Below are positions 1 to 12,440 of a DNA stretch of 64,000 nt, in pieces. Numbering within the stretch: the first letter of the stretch is position 1; each line of letters opens with the position of its first letter. This DNA is from Isoetes taiwanensis. Lineage: Eukaryota > Streptophyta > Lycopodiopsida > Isoetales > Isoetaceae. The stretch covers positions 8,957,858-9,021,857 of the forward strand of contig JAJEKV010000052.1 of the NCBI GenBank assembly GCA_021234155.1, in the 5' to 3' direction. The notes beneath the pieces were generated by a model. The model saw nothing but the letters and a program-made list of their open reading frames with translations, was not told the origin of the DNA and did no database searches. A program made the position numbers and the translations under genes.

Positions 1-1846
1 AACCAAACAAGGTGCTGTGCACGGAGGGTTGCCCTCCGTGGCCTAAGGGTTAAGTGGCTTAAATCATACTTCAGTTTCATGTTTTCACAATCAATCAAAA
101 TTGTTACTTCAAAACAATACAATACTTGATACCACGACATTATGAAGATTGGCCTGAAGAAATCCCTGATTCTCATCAAGTTATAACATGCATATTAGAT
201 GGACATTGGAAAAATAAAAAACGTAGACTGAGGGCACCCAATGCTTTTTGAGTCCAGTGTTCCAAAAATTATATGGACTCTATTATTTTGTATGTTATAC
301 CTTCAGTGACTATATTTATTTCTATGTGCCATGAGTTTTCTAATAACATTCCGTTAATGAACGCTTAGTAATTTCAAGAGGCTTTATCTTGTGCAGAGAT
401 GATTAAACCAAAGCTAGAAACCAAAGCTTGTTATTCCAAATATTTGGTTTGCGAATTTGCAATCAAGATCTGCTTAAAGGAAAATTATGTCCATGATAGG
501 ACAAGGGTAAACATTTGTTCACTATCACAATGCATCATCTTCAATGCTTTGATTGAGATCGGGGACATTGTCATAGGGGTTCTATTAATGAAATATAGAT
601 TTCAATCTACATTAAACATGCCTTGCAAGGACTTCTATTGAAGAACAAAGCAAAATTTCTATTAGTGTACATGATGCTTTCATTTAAAACCTGAAGTTGC
701 AACCTGCAATTGTGAAATATTTGTCATTTGGTTTATATTCGATCTCCTCGGTTTGTTTCTCAAATTTTGAAACACGTTGGTCAATATGCTCATTCAATGA
801 CAAAAAGTTAAAAAATACGGCACTTTGTTTTTAAGTTCAGATACAAGCCTCAAAAGAGAATCTGCAGCTTGTGGCTTTTGTAGTTTTTCCCTAAAAAACA
901 TACCCCTAAACCAACGCAAATTGAAAAGTATTTTGTAGTTTTCCCTATATTTCAAACATATAAGGGCCATCGTCTTTAACTATATGGTCTACACTTAAAT
1001 CATTCAGCATTAGGACAAGGGCCAAGTATAGTGGTCAGTATAAGGGCTACATTGGTCACATTTTGTCAAATCAGTACAAGCGCTACATTTTGCCAAATAT
1101 AGTCATTATTGCTTGTGGCCGCATTTTACCAAATATAGCATTCTTTATGATTTTTTTGAATCAGCATAAAATGTAGCCAGAGGTTGAGCATTACTTGGCA
1201 ACCTTCCATCAATCTAAAATCCAGAAGCCAATTTGACAATTTAGATGATGTATTTAAGATTCTTAAAAAGCAGATGCTGCAATAGAATGACATAGACCTG
1301 ATTATTATCACATAATATATTCAAATTGTTGCCTTATTAAGTTATCGAACTATGAGCGCCAATAGAAACACTTTGACAAACTCAAGTTATTGCACACGTT
1401 TAAGAACATTGAAATTACCAAAAGTCATTCATGTTTACACTAAGGTCATGATAGCTTTGATAGACTATATAGGCACACAACTTAAGTGTGCAATAATGCT
1501 TTCACCACTTTATGTAGAATGCATGGCAGGTTATATCACCTATTGTACACTAACCATGTATACAATCTAATAATTTTGGGCTCTTCATCCTAGGGATAAT
1601 TGATGCCTAAACCCTAATGTGCCAAGGTTACTAGCCCTGATGGCATATATACATGTATAGAGCTGCCCTTCGGGATGCTTTAGGATAAGAACATAATCTT
1701 GGTGACCGAGAAATGGTGCTATCTTGGTTGACTACAGTATTATAATACATCTAGCAAAGCTGGTTGCACCAAAGAGCAGGCTCTCGTTATTTTGAACTTA
1801 AAATGCAAGAATAAGGAATGTCCTTACTTTCCTTTGCTCTACTGGA
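1..1846. other. Intergenic, no gene recognised
   Basis: AT-rich sequence with only short unsupported open frames. The one structured item is a small perfect hairpin near the left edge, listed separately. I see no splice-consistent coding block or known domain here. Confidence 0.5.
22..42. repeat. Short GC-rich hairpin, CACGGAGGG/CCCTCCGTG
   Basis: A 9-base arm CACGGAGGG, a three-base loop TTG and the exact complementary arm CCCTCCGTG. Related GGAGGG/CCCTCC near-palindromes recur around 47.25-47.32 kb and 50.37-50.50 kb, so this may be the edge of a dispersed repeat cut by the window border. Confidence 0.5.
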
Positions 1847-2330
1847 TCAATCAAGTCGTGAACTTGCCAGCAAATCTTCGATATAGTCGTTGAGAACTTG
1901 ATCATAAATTTTCTTAAGATGTTCTAAGGCCCGCTCATTTTCTTTGTCAGAAGCATTCCCCGAATGAAAATTCTCTGTAATGAACCGCTGAAAACCTCTA
2001 GCTGCTTCAAGTTGAACAGGACAAGAACCAGCATTAAACAAAGGACTGAATGCCAGCAAAATAGAAAACGTCATCATATACCTGGCACCACCAGCATCAT
2101 ATGATGCTCACTCAATAAAAAAGGATCAATAAGGCAGTTGAAACAATTACCTTGATGAACTGATACCACTGTTGAAGATGGACCAAGCACTCAAAGATGT
2201 TATGAGTGCAAGGTAAGACCAAGATTAACAGTATACATGTAAAGCTACCACTATATGGAAGAAAAAAATAAAGTGTAGTTAGTATATGTGACAAAATTCT
2301 CTGAATAAACACAAAAAAACAGATAGATTA
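1847..2330 (-). CDS. Possible exons of an unrecognised gene
   Basis: Two stretches look coding on the minus strand. The lower one (1847-2077) gives 76 residues ending in an acidic, helical tail (motif LEHLKKIYDQVLNDYIEDLL). The upper one (about 2150-2260) starts after an AG and ends at an AAG|GTAATT donor; it reads hydrophobic sequence ending in QWYQFIK. The upper block is repeated at about 4.38-4.53 kb with its frame kept. A CCAG acceptor lies just before the lower block, but the phases do not join cleanly. I do not recognise the family. It could be the 3' end of a host gene or a decayed copy. Confidence 0.3.
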
Positions 2331-2480
2331 CTTGTTAGATCTTACGAAAGAATGGATTGGTAGTCCTCATTTCACAACCCTGCGCTTGAGTAAAATGAAT
2401 GAAATGCCAGACTTTGGCCCACTTAGATGAAGCTCCAGACTTCTAAATCTTTCTTGCTTAGAAGTTCTACGAATTCTTTA
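2114..2480. repeat. Segment A of a local duplication (copy 1)
   Basis: About 350 bp shared at high identity with 4378-4740, including runs such as CCACTATATGGAAGAAAAAA. In both copies it lies downstream, on the minus strand, of a DUF716 block. With the pair 3425-4000 / 4860-5400 it defines a tandem duplication. The roughly 940 bp between its two parts in copy 1 (2480-3420) is replaced by about 120 bp in copy 2. Confidence 0.8.
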
Positions 2481-3420
2481 ATAAAAAACCTTTGCAAACT
2501 CTACAAGCAACAATAAAGATCTTGTCACTTATTTCTATTTTCTTGTATCATGCAAGATCCGCAATATAAAAATATGATAGATTGTGAAGTGTCTAAGTCT
2601 GAACCCTGCACACATACTTCTTTTTTCTCTGCCATGCTATCAATTATTGCACAAGAGTTTTGGCCACCAGCTTTGCCAACAATGAGCTAACCACGATTGT
2701 GTGGTAGTTTTGGCCGAGCAGTGAGGGTCACATGTCTTATGAATTGGAACCACTATCATGGGCATAGAAGGCCATGTGCAACAAGGCCACGACCATTCAT
2801 TCTTAAAAAATCGAGCCTAAGTCTTCAAGAAACACAAAAAACAATAGCAGCTCCTCAACCGTAATCTACCGGGTCCAAATACCGCATTTACTAGATTTGC
2901 ACACATTTATATGTAGTAGATATACTATTCCCCGATCTTGGGGTGTTTATTGCTACAAGCATTAGCCACCACAGAATTTCTTGTTTTCTAAAACTCGGGT
3001 CGATTCAAATTTCATTACAGATTCAGCTCATTTGTTTTCACGCACCCAATTCCAAGTTTCATAAAGTACCACCTTTAGTTTATAGAATCCAAATCTCAAT
3101 AAACGTAAGGCATAATGAAATAAAATGGTACTTATAACTCAATATTTTAGCCTATGTTTCACCAATCACAAATGCACCCTTGCAATGTAGTCAAATTTTT
3201 CTCCCACATGATTATATCGTAAATTCAAATTTTGCCTAGCTACTTACAACAGGGAAAAGCCCGAGATAAAGGAAATTTAGTCCAAGCACTAAAACAAGAC
3301 CGTAATATAGCATGAATAGAAAAATGAAATCTTATATATAAATCCATGTGTTGGTGTACAACATAAGACAAGAAAAATATGAACGGTACATTTGCAAGAT
3401 CAAACACTTGATCGATCATA
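2481..3420. other. Intergenic, present only in duplication copy 1
   Basis: No coding signal seen. This stretch separates the two shared blocks of the first duplicate and has no counterpart in the second, so it was either deleted there or inserted here after the duplication. Confidence 0.4.
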
Positions 3421-3550
3421 TTAACTTGGGCATATACATTTTTATGCACACTCAAGAGTCTTCTCAGAAACTATCAAATGTACCTTTGTAAAAACCTAAC
3501 AAACATCTCCAACAAGAAGGGATAATAGCTTTATAAATCCATATGAAGTG

Positions 3551-4221
3551 CTAAAACTGAGCCTGCTTGGCCAATGGCTTCATTTGCACATGAGTGGAAT
3601 CAAGTTCTAATGAAATGGGGTCATAAACATAGCCAAGTTAGAGCTGTAACTAGAACGCCTCCTGTCCAAGCAATTTAGTCAACAGGACATAAGCTATCGT
3701 GTTATGATCACCACAACTATGATGTGATTAACAAATGCCGATCCATCAATGCCATAGCCCCGATTCGATTCCTCAATGTCACACCGGGTGGATCCATCCA
3801 CACCACTAGGCATGCGCAGGAGGCGATGGCAGCCTTCAGAATAAATTTTTCCACATATAAAGACAGCCCACTATGAAATATCCACGACTTTGCAACATGA
3901 GTCCCGCTCTAAGTACCAAATCTGCCTAAGAATTTCTCTCCTCGCTTCAAAGCCACAATACCGAGCTTATCGCAGATATCTTGTTGCACTAGTGGCCAAC
4001 AAAGAATTGCACTTTCCTTCTAATCCCTGTCCTCTAGATCCCATAACTTTGTATTCAATTAGAAATGCCAGAGAGGCAAGTCCAAAAATTCCTTCCGAAG
4101 GAAGATGATGCAGCCAAAGGGTGTTTTCATGAACAAGGGTTACCAAAGCCACTAACCAGAATAAGAAAAGCATAGATAGCCCTTCCATGGTGAGGACACC
4201 GAAGTAAGGTATAGTGTGCAA
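3551..4221 (-). pseudogene. DUF716 (TMEM45-like) membrane protein, copy 1, frame-broken
   Basis: The first open block (4221 down to 3967) reads a hydrophobic stretch around LFLFWLVALVTLVHENT, then HLPSEG and a helix ending in GLEG, which is the core pattern of plant DUF716 proteins. These are multi-pass membrane proteins of unknown function. Below 3960 the sequence continues with WIFHSG, LYVEKF and ALMD, and then a tail equivalent to copy 2. The stop is at 3551-3553. Compared with copy 2 it has lost single bases, for example in the ATTCC run after LYVEKF, so the frame breaks several times. The N-terminal exons were not found. It is a decayed or badly assembled paralogue. Confidence 0.6.
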
Positions 4222-4984
4222 AAGGATCCAAGTCTGAATGGGAACACATATATAGATATAGTTGCCTCCAAAAATTTGTATTAAGCTGACTCTACAATCT
4301 CGACCTACAGATAGAATGAGAGAAGTCTCTGTTCGCTTAGAAAAAGAATCTCAAAAATCGAAATTCAGCTAGACCAAAAGGATCAATAAGACAGTTCAAA
4401 CAATCACCTTGATGAACTGATACCACTGTGGAAGATGGACCGAGCACTCAAAGATCTCATGCGTGCAAGGTAGGACCAAGATTAACAGTATGCATGTAAA
4501 GCCACCACTATATGGAAGAAAAAAATAAGGTCTAATTAGTATATGCGACAAAGTTCGGTGAATAAACACAAAAAGCAGACTGCTTACCTGCTCAATGTTA
4601 TGAAAGAATGGATTTGGTAGTCCTCATTTCACAACCCTGCCTTGAGCAAAATGAATGAAATGCCTGACTTTGGGCCACTTAGACGAAGCTCCAGACTTCT
4701 AAGCAAGAAAAGAGAATCTCTAAGAAAGAATTAAGCATTTCGGCAGTATGTAGGGTCGGATTGTAGGGTCGAATTGCCTAGCTTTGTAGATCTGCTTGCT
4801 TCACCACATCTCCATCTCCATTGCATAGGAGGAGCAATCACCGGTTAGCCGGTTTCCAATTTGGGCATATACATTTTTATGCACACTCAAAAGTCTTCTG
4901 TAACTATCAAATGTACCTTTGTAAAAACCTAACAAACATCTCCAGTCAGTAAGGAATAATAGCTTTATAAATCCGTACGAAGTG
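4222..4984. repeat. Spacer with second copy of segment A (about 4378-4740)
   Basis: From about 4378 the sequence repeats 2114-2480. Around 4740-4850 is a short unique piece, part of which (the run AGGAGGAGCAATCACCGGTT) is found again near 5.62 kb. No separate gene is seen. Confidence 0.6.
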
Positions 4985-5390
4985 CTAAAACTGAGCCTGC
5001 TTGGGCAACGGCTTCATTTGCACATGAGTGGAATCAAGTTTTAATGAAATGGGGTCATAAACATAGCCGTTAGAGCCAGAACTAGAACGCCTCTGTCCAA
5101 GCAATTTAGTCAACAGGACATAACCTATCAGTATTATGATCACCACAACTATAATGCCAGATCCATCAATGCCATAGCCCTGATTCTGGATTCCTCAATG
5201 TCAAACTGGGCGGATCCATCCACACCACTAGGCATGCGCAGGAGGCGATGGCTGCCTTCAGGAATAAATTTTTCCACATATAAAGGCAGTCCACTATGAA
5301 ATATCCACAGACTTTGCAACATGAGTTCTGCTTTAAGTACCAAATCTGCTAAGAATTTCTCCGTCTTCAAAGCCACAATACCAACAGACT
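4985..5390 (-). pseudogene. DUF716 (TMEM45-like) membrane protein, copy 2, C-terminal part
   Basis: Minus-strand reading from about 5390 gives FLADLVLKAELMLQSLW, LYVEKFIPEGSHRLL and RAMALMDLA, matching the last third of plant DUF716 proteins (the LQG-W / FIP-GC / R--AL pattern). After ALMD the frame shifts by one base. It then continues with a final hydrophobic helix (IIVVVIIILIGYVLL) and a polar tail ending MKPLPKQAQF, with the stop at 4985-4987. The middle domain seen in copy 1 (HLPSEG, GLEG) is absent upstream, so this copy is truncated. The clean C-terminus suggests the duplicate was functional until recently or carries an assembly error. A membrane location is expected from the helices; the biological role of the family is not established. 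Confidence 0.65.
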
Positions 5391-6309
5391 TTGGAAAAAT
5401 GCCCAGCAGAAACAAAGAAGATTGGATCCACCCCCATTGCACCTGTAGAAATCGGCTATGGTGGGTGCTACCGGAAGCATAATGGCTCTTCAACGCTAGA
5501 GCAGAAAAGCAGCGCCCCTTTATGGCTCTTGTTTCAGGTAGATTCTGGCAGGCTCAATATGAACAGAAGTGCCAGTGTCGGATCTGCAACTGCCATCGCC
5601 ATGGCTGCAGCTGTGCAATAGGAGGAGCAATCACCGGTTAGCCAGTTTCCGAAGTGGCTGTCCAACAACAGCAGCCACCGCCAGTTTACATCTGAGAAGA
5701 GTGCATCAGATGCTAGCCACAACTTGGCCTTGCACAATAAAAATGCCTAAAAACTGTAGCCGATTTGAATGCTCCATCTTTTTTCTTTCTATCTCTCTAA
5801 AACCAAGAAAGCACCGAAAGCCTCTTTCCTAGCCAAGCAAGCCCATTAACCGATCTGATGTGCCAATCATGTTGTGAGTGGTTGCACAAAATGTAGGAAC
5901 ATATAAAAATGCCCTCTAACAATGTTGAAAGCTCGAACTTAAAAATAATTACGGCACATTGGCCGCTTTCTGCAAGAAAGTTGATCAAAGAAAGCAAAGA
6001 ATAGAGGAGCGAGACTGCCGATCAGCTTGAAATACTACTAACCTTAGTTAGTTGATAGCATAGACCTGTATTTTGCTTCTGTGATTTCCACAATAGAGAA
6101 AAGAGTTTTTTCTCCTGTAACGTCCATGCCTAATCCCATATCAGCGGAAGACCCATTCACTAATTTCAGTTAAATACAAAGCCTCTCTTCAAATTTCGCT
6201 TCCTTTCTTGCAAAATAAAAAACCTATTGCAGCTTGGGAGTTTTTCCTTCCTTCCCTTTGAATACGAAATGAAGCGCACAAAGAAATGATGAAAGAGTTC
6301 AATTCCGAC
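5391..6309. other. No recognised gene; partial repeats of DUF716 flank
   Basis: Contains pieces shared with the 4.74-4.85 kb spacer (AGGAGGAGCAATCACCGGTT near 5.62 kb). No domain or complete exon could be assigned. Confidence 0.4.
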
Positions 6310-6432
6310 TGGCAAGCGATTCAAAACTGGCATTCAATGCTGCCAACCCACGTCCCGCAAGAGGAGTCGCAAGCGGGAAGGGAACGCCGCATGCGGCGTA
6401 ACATGCGACGTTCCCTTGGCACGGAACTCAAA
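6310..6432. repeat. Dispersed repeat with GC palindrome, copy 1
   Basis: About 120 bp, also present near 12440-12560. It contains GCAAGCGGGAAGGGAACG followed by the exact 14-base palindrome CGCCGCATGCGGCG, then TAACATGC and a closing CGTTCCC. GGGAACG and CGTTCCC form an outer inverted pair. No coding capacity is seen. It is probably a small non-autonomous element or a conserved regulatory hairpin. Confidence 0.65.
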
Positions 6433-6435
6433 ACA

Positions 6436-6660
6436 TTAAACTAGCGGAAATGCAGGGTTGGGGCGAAGGTTAGGGCGGGGATGGAATAGCTTCATTGATG
6501 GTGTAGCCCTACCATTACCTTGGTTAGATACTTCCAAGGTTTGATCATTCTGCGTCTCAAGAAAACTGGAGCCCCTATTACTATGATGGAGTGACTGAGC
6601 TTGCTCTACAAATGAAAAAAATGATCTAACAAAGCTAGCACCTTTAGACAGATTAGACAT
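6436..6660 (-). CDS. Short open frame, possible first exon
   Basis: A 74-residue frame starting MSNLSKGASFVRSFFSFVEQ and ending just beside the palindromic repeat. The composition is Ser- and Asn-rich and soluble, and codon use is plausible. I recognise no domain and found no following exon. It may be a real exon of the gene neighbouring DUF716, or chance. Confidence 0.2.
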   Translation of the reverse strand: MSNLSKGASFVRSFFSFVEQAQSLHHSNRGSSFLETQNDQTLEVSNQGNGRATPSMKLFHPRPNLRPNPAFPLV

Positions 6661-9426
6661 GCTTGGTGCAAGAGATTCTCGTAGCCCAAAACGCCTAAAA
6701 CGAGAATATGAACGTTGTACATGTTATCAGGAATATACTCCAAAATGTACTAAGGCTAAGCTCACTCGACTCTACTTCTACATTTTGTGTACAACACCCA
6801 TAACCATTAAGCCAGGCATCATGAACTCTTTGCAGCTCTCCATTCTCGGCAAGCGTCAATATTGCTGTTGAAATATCAATTACCAGTTGTGAACCTTTTG
6901 GAAAAGCATGTAGACTAGAAACGTGTGCCCGGCGATGCCGGGCATTAGTCTAGGATGTGTGGAATGAGTAGATGTAACAGGATTTGTAGGTGGGATGAAA
7001 TAGAGTGCATAGACATAATGGAGTCCATCTAGTTTAGGTAACATATATCAAAATATAAAGATATTATATTTCCACTTATTGATTTGTTTTGGTTTCATAA
7101 TGTTGGGGTGGAGGAACATTACACCTATTTCAGCCCCAGCTTAAATTAAAAAATATCTTATGATGTAAGCCGAACAACCAAAGACGTCATCACGTTTGAC
7201 TCGTATGCCGGGCATTAGTCGTGGACGTGTGGAATGAATGAGTAATATAGTTTATAGGTGGAATAAGAATGTGGTAATCGATTTTGTAGATGTATTGGAA
7301 TGCCAAGTATGGAGGTTTAGGGTTCAGGCATTAGCCATGAGTAGGAATAACAAAAAGCTTAGTGTAATAGTAGATGTATTGGAGTGCATATAGTTTACGG
7401 TATTGGTTTAGAGCTTGTCATGCGTTAGGCTTTTTTGGATGTATTTTTTGCATTAAATTTCTAACATTTCGTGCACATATGCATTCCCTTTAGAGCATTT
7501 TGGGCTACATTGAAAGTGTTAACCCTAAGATCTTGGGCAATAACAATACATAGCTTTAAACATTATGTATCAATATAAAGATATTTAAAATACCTTAGCA
7601 TGAAACATGAAACATGAAGGTTATAAAAGCATGTGCCGCTTTGAACTATGTATCACATTTATCTCCAACATTGAGAAGGAAAAGGGATGCCCAATGTTGA
7701 GACGGAAAAGAGATGTCTCTTAGTAAGTCACTTGGAAAATGTTAGTAAGTACTTATGGATGTTAGTTGTGCAAGGTTGCTAAGACCCAAATGGCAAGGCC
7801 AGGTTGCGTTAATACTGGGGATCGTATTGGTGAAACCAAGTTGATGATAGTCGTTTTTTTTTTTTTTTTTTTGTATTGATGGAATTTAGCTATAGGACAC
7901 TTGCTTTTAATGTTGTCAAATATAATATTCCAAAAGCAGAAGCAACTTGGCCTTGCAAGGTCATGACTTAAGTAGAAGATGATTGATTATATGTTCCACT
8001 TTTTTTTTTGTAAAAAATGCATTGAATTTACAGCTGCATCTCCTCCTTGTGCTAAAGTATACCTAATGTTTTTTGCTCTCATGTTTGCAATGAACACTTA
8101 TTACAATTAAATGCAAGATATTGACAAATATTAAGAGCTCAAACAATGTTTGATTTTATAAGATAAGATAAGATAAGAATTTTTACGTCCACGGGAACCC
8201 AACGGGTTATGGATTCAAGATACGCAAGTGGCAAATGTTTCATGTAAAAACCCGGGACTGTGCCCCATCACCAAATACAATAACCAAATATTAAAAGGCT
8301 ACCAAGAATAAAAGAAGATAATGCTAATGCTAGTGATAAATTTATGCTTCTAAAATTATCTAGACATAGCCAATCCAAGGATTGGAAGGCCATTGATCTA
8401 GAATAATTGTCGCCTCCCCCTGTATTAATCGCCCATTTCTTTGCGCAGGCCGGGCCGCCTCACCTTGCAGAGCTCCTCCTTACGGTTACACAATTGAAGA
8501 GGGGAGAGGTCCTCCTGTACTGAGAAACTAGTCCCTCTGAGATGGTTTCCATGCTGAATCGATAAATGAGTGTTGTCCTGCCATTTGTTAGTCGTTAGTC
8601 TTACATTGTGTAGATTAGCTGACAATTGTGCATGATATATTCACTTGGGTAATACCTTAATAGCAATGAATAATTTTAGTTTTGTTGATGTAGCCACACA
8701 ACTACCCAAACAATTATCTTATGCATTGTGTCATAAAAAGAAGATAGCAAATTGGTGATATACTTATTTAACTATGATAGCAATGCCAGTCCTTATACCT
8801 TTATCCTCTAATAATCGTAGTGTCGTATGTTCGAGTCTATAAGGAGATGTGATGAAGATGCCACATACGTGCAAGAGCTAGTATTTGGTCTTGGGTTTCA
8901 TGCTTTGAATAGTTTGGAATAATCATTCTATTTATTTATAAGAGTCAGCACAAATGTATAGATGTTCACAACTTCTAACAAAGGCATTTCTTATTAAGCA
9001 CACTCAGCAGATTGGGGAAGGAAGGATGGAAATACATCATCTGCCCATTTCTTCACATTTGCATTCTTGTAGCTTAAATCCTCATTGATATGAATGGATG
9101 GGCATATGGCTGATGGAGAATATAAGACAGAAAACTTTACTTTTCTTACAAACCTTGAACCGAGAGAGAATACATGATTGGAAACAAAAATATTCTAGGA
9201 GGTTTGTACCTTTTAATAATTGAAATGGCATTGTCCTTGGAAAATCCCTGCAAAAATGCTGAAAAGTAACCCAAATCTGGATAATTCGAACCCAAATCTG
9301 GATAATTTGAAGAGGTTACATAATGTTTTGTTTATTGTCCATTTTGAGATTTACATCTTGCCATAAAACAATCTATAGCTTAAGCTCACAAACCAGGGCC
9401 CAAAAAATAAACCTAAAATGGCCCGA
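6661..9426. other. Intergenic, simple repeats only
   Basis: AT-rich. Holds a 19-base poly(T) run (7854-7872), an ATAAG tandem of about four units (8158-8178), and a tRNA B-box-like word GTTCGAGTC near 8.83 kb without a convincing A box. No gene recognised. Confidence 0.5.
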
Positions 9427-9490
9427 CGTTAGCTCACCTTTTGTAAAAGCCTGGTCTGCGTTAGCTCACCTTTTGTAAAAGCCTGGTCTG
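9427..9490. repeat. 32-bp tandem duplication
   Basis: Two adjoining identical 32-base units, each holding GCTCACCTTTTGTAAAAGCC. On the minus strand each unit reads CAGGCTTTTACAAAAGGTGAG. This resembles the QAFTK exon end of the GLR sequence at 12.65-12.69 kb followed by a splice-donor-like GGTGAG. It may be a relic of a GLR exon. Confidence 0.7.
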
Positions 9491-10612
9491 CATAATGCCA
9501 ACCTGCCGCATATGACAAACTTCTCCAACATATCACTTCTCTCCTATGTCTGCAGCTTTTTCAAATACCATCCTTTGTTATAGCAGCCTACATGCAAGAT
9601 AAATTACTATAGTGTCCTATAACTTTAATTCTTCCTGGGGAGGGGAAAAAAACAGCATCAATTTAAGGCTGAACGTAAAACTTGGAGCTATCATAGAAGA
9701 CGGTAAACTTGCACATGCCAGCATGCTATTCTGATCGCAACTTCAACACGCAAGTGCTACAATGGTTACATGGTAAAATAACCTGGAAAGCTCAAGGATC
9801 TAGATAACAGAATAGTGAATTCACTCATTTGCAGAATATGGTGTCAGAAAATTATAATAAAATGTGTGTCCTTTGAGGCGAGTTAAGAAAAACTCCTTTT
9901 TCTTCCATCAAGAATCACATGTCCTTTTCCTGGATTATGGACTCAAGGGGACTCAGAGAGAAACCAATCAACAATTATAGGCAGAACTATACAAAACTAC
10001 AAATGAATTTTATGAGGTAAGAAACAACAACGTTGCCACTAATCAAACAAAATGCGAGTTTTATTATTAAAAGGAAAAGGTAATATAGTATACGATGTAC
10101 AATAATACCAGACAAAAATGATAACGTCTCGTTTAAAATAGTGTGTATTATAGTATGTAATGGATTCTATGTGTATGTCACCTTTTGATCGTCTGAGTTT
10201 GCCTTTGGCAGCTTCCACACCAGAATTTTGAGTCTCGTTGGACTGAATTTTTGTTACATGTTATACAGTCTTGATAGCACATAGAATGGCTTGTGCCAAT
10301 CAGCGTTGTAGATGCCCGTACATTGAAGTATTCAGGCTTACAAAATTGATGCATGAAAATCAGGAAGAGAAATCACAGACATCATTCAAATAAAAATTAA
10401 CATGTGTGCAATACCTTGCCATCGCCAATGGAAGCCGATAACTCCCAATATGAATGCAGGTTTGCCAAATGCTGCTCCTGATACAAATGCTTGACCTTTC
10501 GGCTATAGTACATTCACGTTCTTTTTGCTAAGAGGCAGTGTCATTATCAGTACATACTATGTGTCCATTCAATAGCTTTCTCTATAAAGCAAAAATAGCA
10601 GCAATGTAATCA
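9491..10612. other. No gene recognised
   Basis: AT-rich sequence with no domain match and no coherent exon chain on either strand. Confidence 0.4.
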
Positions 10613-11414
10613 TTAAGCAGAAGCTTGCTCCGAATATAAGGTTCCAACTCCTATTCTCGTGAACTTCTGATCCACTGAAGATATCGCAGTTGGATTACCA
10701 TCATCTGTGGCCTCCTCTATGATGGAGTGTACATCAAGATGATACTCATTCTGTATAGTAGAAAAGCGCTTGTTTGCAGGCAAAGTGTTCCTCCTATAGA
10801 GATATAATATACATGTATGCATGAAGCAAGTGCACTACATCATGTGCAATGAGACAGTGTGGGGCACGATAACTCGCGCTGCTAAAGCTGTCTTGGTTTA
10901 TGTTATGACTTGTTATTATCATGGTGACAGTTGAAGAATAGTCTTCATCATCACTGCAATGACAAACTCTTCAAAGATATGTTGGACCTCTGTAGAGATA
11001 ACTTCTCTGTCATCTGCGATGTCAAGACTCTCCAGACTGACGATGAATGTTTGATCAATTGTACTCAGTTTATAAGGAAGCCAGATTCTCTTGATCTGCA
11101 ATATCCAATCCCACAGGAAATCCATTAAACATTCATGCAAGAACAGTCATAAACTATCATGAGAACAACATAATAAGAACTAAAAAAATAATAAGGAAAA
11201 AGTAGCTAGAAGCAGTCAAATTACCTAAGTACTTGCAAGTGCAATGCCTTTTGTTTACCCTACGAATAGTCACTTTAAGAGTCACCCAAACTAATTTACT
11301 TGATGGCTGTTCAACTGATGGCTGCAAGGAATCAGCAGTGTCCAAACCAGCTTCCCCGACCTTTTGATCTTCATAATTAGTTATCTCAGGTCTCTCTTGA
11401 TTGCAAGTTTGCAT
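10613..11414 (-). CDS. Possible three-exon fragment of an unrecognised gene
   Basis: Three minus-strand blocks look coding. Block one (11414 to about 11225) is polar and ends at a KYL|GTAATT donor. Block two (about 11120 to 10922) reads TIDQTFIVSLESLDIADD and an acidic helix. Block three (about 10800 to 10613) reads RRNTLPANKRFSTIQNEY and ends in a natural stop. The order and the donor fit one gene on the same strand as GLR and CutC. I cannot assign a family. It might be the C-terminal tail of the upstream GLR-like sequence, but the expected FPRDSPL segment was not seen. Confidence 0.25.
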
Positions 11415-12440
11415 TCTCTAACAGATTGCCAAACATATTTTTTGTCTGATAGCAGCAATTTAAGTGGTTACAATCTTTAAATTCCTAAAAATAACATTTA
11501 GATATACAGAAAATAAATCTACCATTATGGCAGCATCGATTGTTGGAACTTGATGCAAAAGTCATAGTGTTCTACGAAGTATAACCTGGAGGCCATTCAT
11601 TGGCTTCATGAATGATGCCTTGCTCGTCTCCTCATTAATGCAAATGTTAGATGTACATTTTCAACCTGCAAAATATTGCCAAAGTCAGAAAGCTATCTAT
11701 AGTGCATTCACACGCACCTTATCACCACCAAAGCCTAACACCTGTAAAATACTTGTTTCTAGTCTAACAGCAGCAAGCTCGTTTTTGTCACCGCCCCCAA
11801 ACCATCCCACTGCATGCATCTGTTATGGCTCCTTGCTTCATTGGTTTTATAGGAAGATGGCAGCCCAGGAATACAAAGCCGTGGTGCCCTTGAAGCAGCG
11901 ACGTCAGCTATTTCCTGTCTAACCTGAAGGAAACAGGGGACCCAGCAAAGAGAGGACTCAGGTAGCGAGTAGCAGAGCTAAGCTTTTCGCCCAAATTCAT
12001 AACCTGCTGCTGCTCTGCAAAGAGAAGATCATCGATCTCCATGTCCAATCTATGGACTGGGCAACCAAGGAATAAGAAGGAAGGAAGGAAGTACGACCAC
12101 CACAGCTATGGCAAGAGGCTTCTTGAAGATCTAAGCGAAATCCATTTGCAAAAAACAGAGAGGATCAAAGGACCTTTTAATTCTGAGCAAATGCTGCTTA
12201 TAATAAGGATTTTGGGCATCTCTGCTGCGCCTAGAAAGAACTCCAGAATGCTCTAACCTCCACCTTGACCTGTACAAATATGGATAAATAAAACACTCTT
12301 AGTTGTGAGCGGGCCGAACATGAATTATAAGAGAATAGCACGGATTGGTAGAGGGGGCAGAGATATCCTCACCGCCAGAGCCATGCCGGACTACCTTGCA
12401 CAGGCTGCTTCCTCTATCATAAAAATTCAAAATTCCTCCT
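11415..12440. other. Mostly unassigned sequence
   Basis: A minus-strand frame from 12042 reads MEIDDLLFAEQQQVMNLGEK and runs about 44 codons to a stop. It could be a small exon but has no known domain. Nothing else is supported. Confidence 0.3.

Noticed and set aside
8158-8178. ATAAG tandem considered as a CRISPR-like or regulatory array
   Set aside because: Simple slippage repeat with no spacers. CRISPR is not expected in a plant nuclear genome and none was seen.
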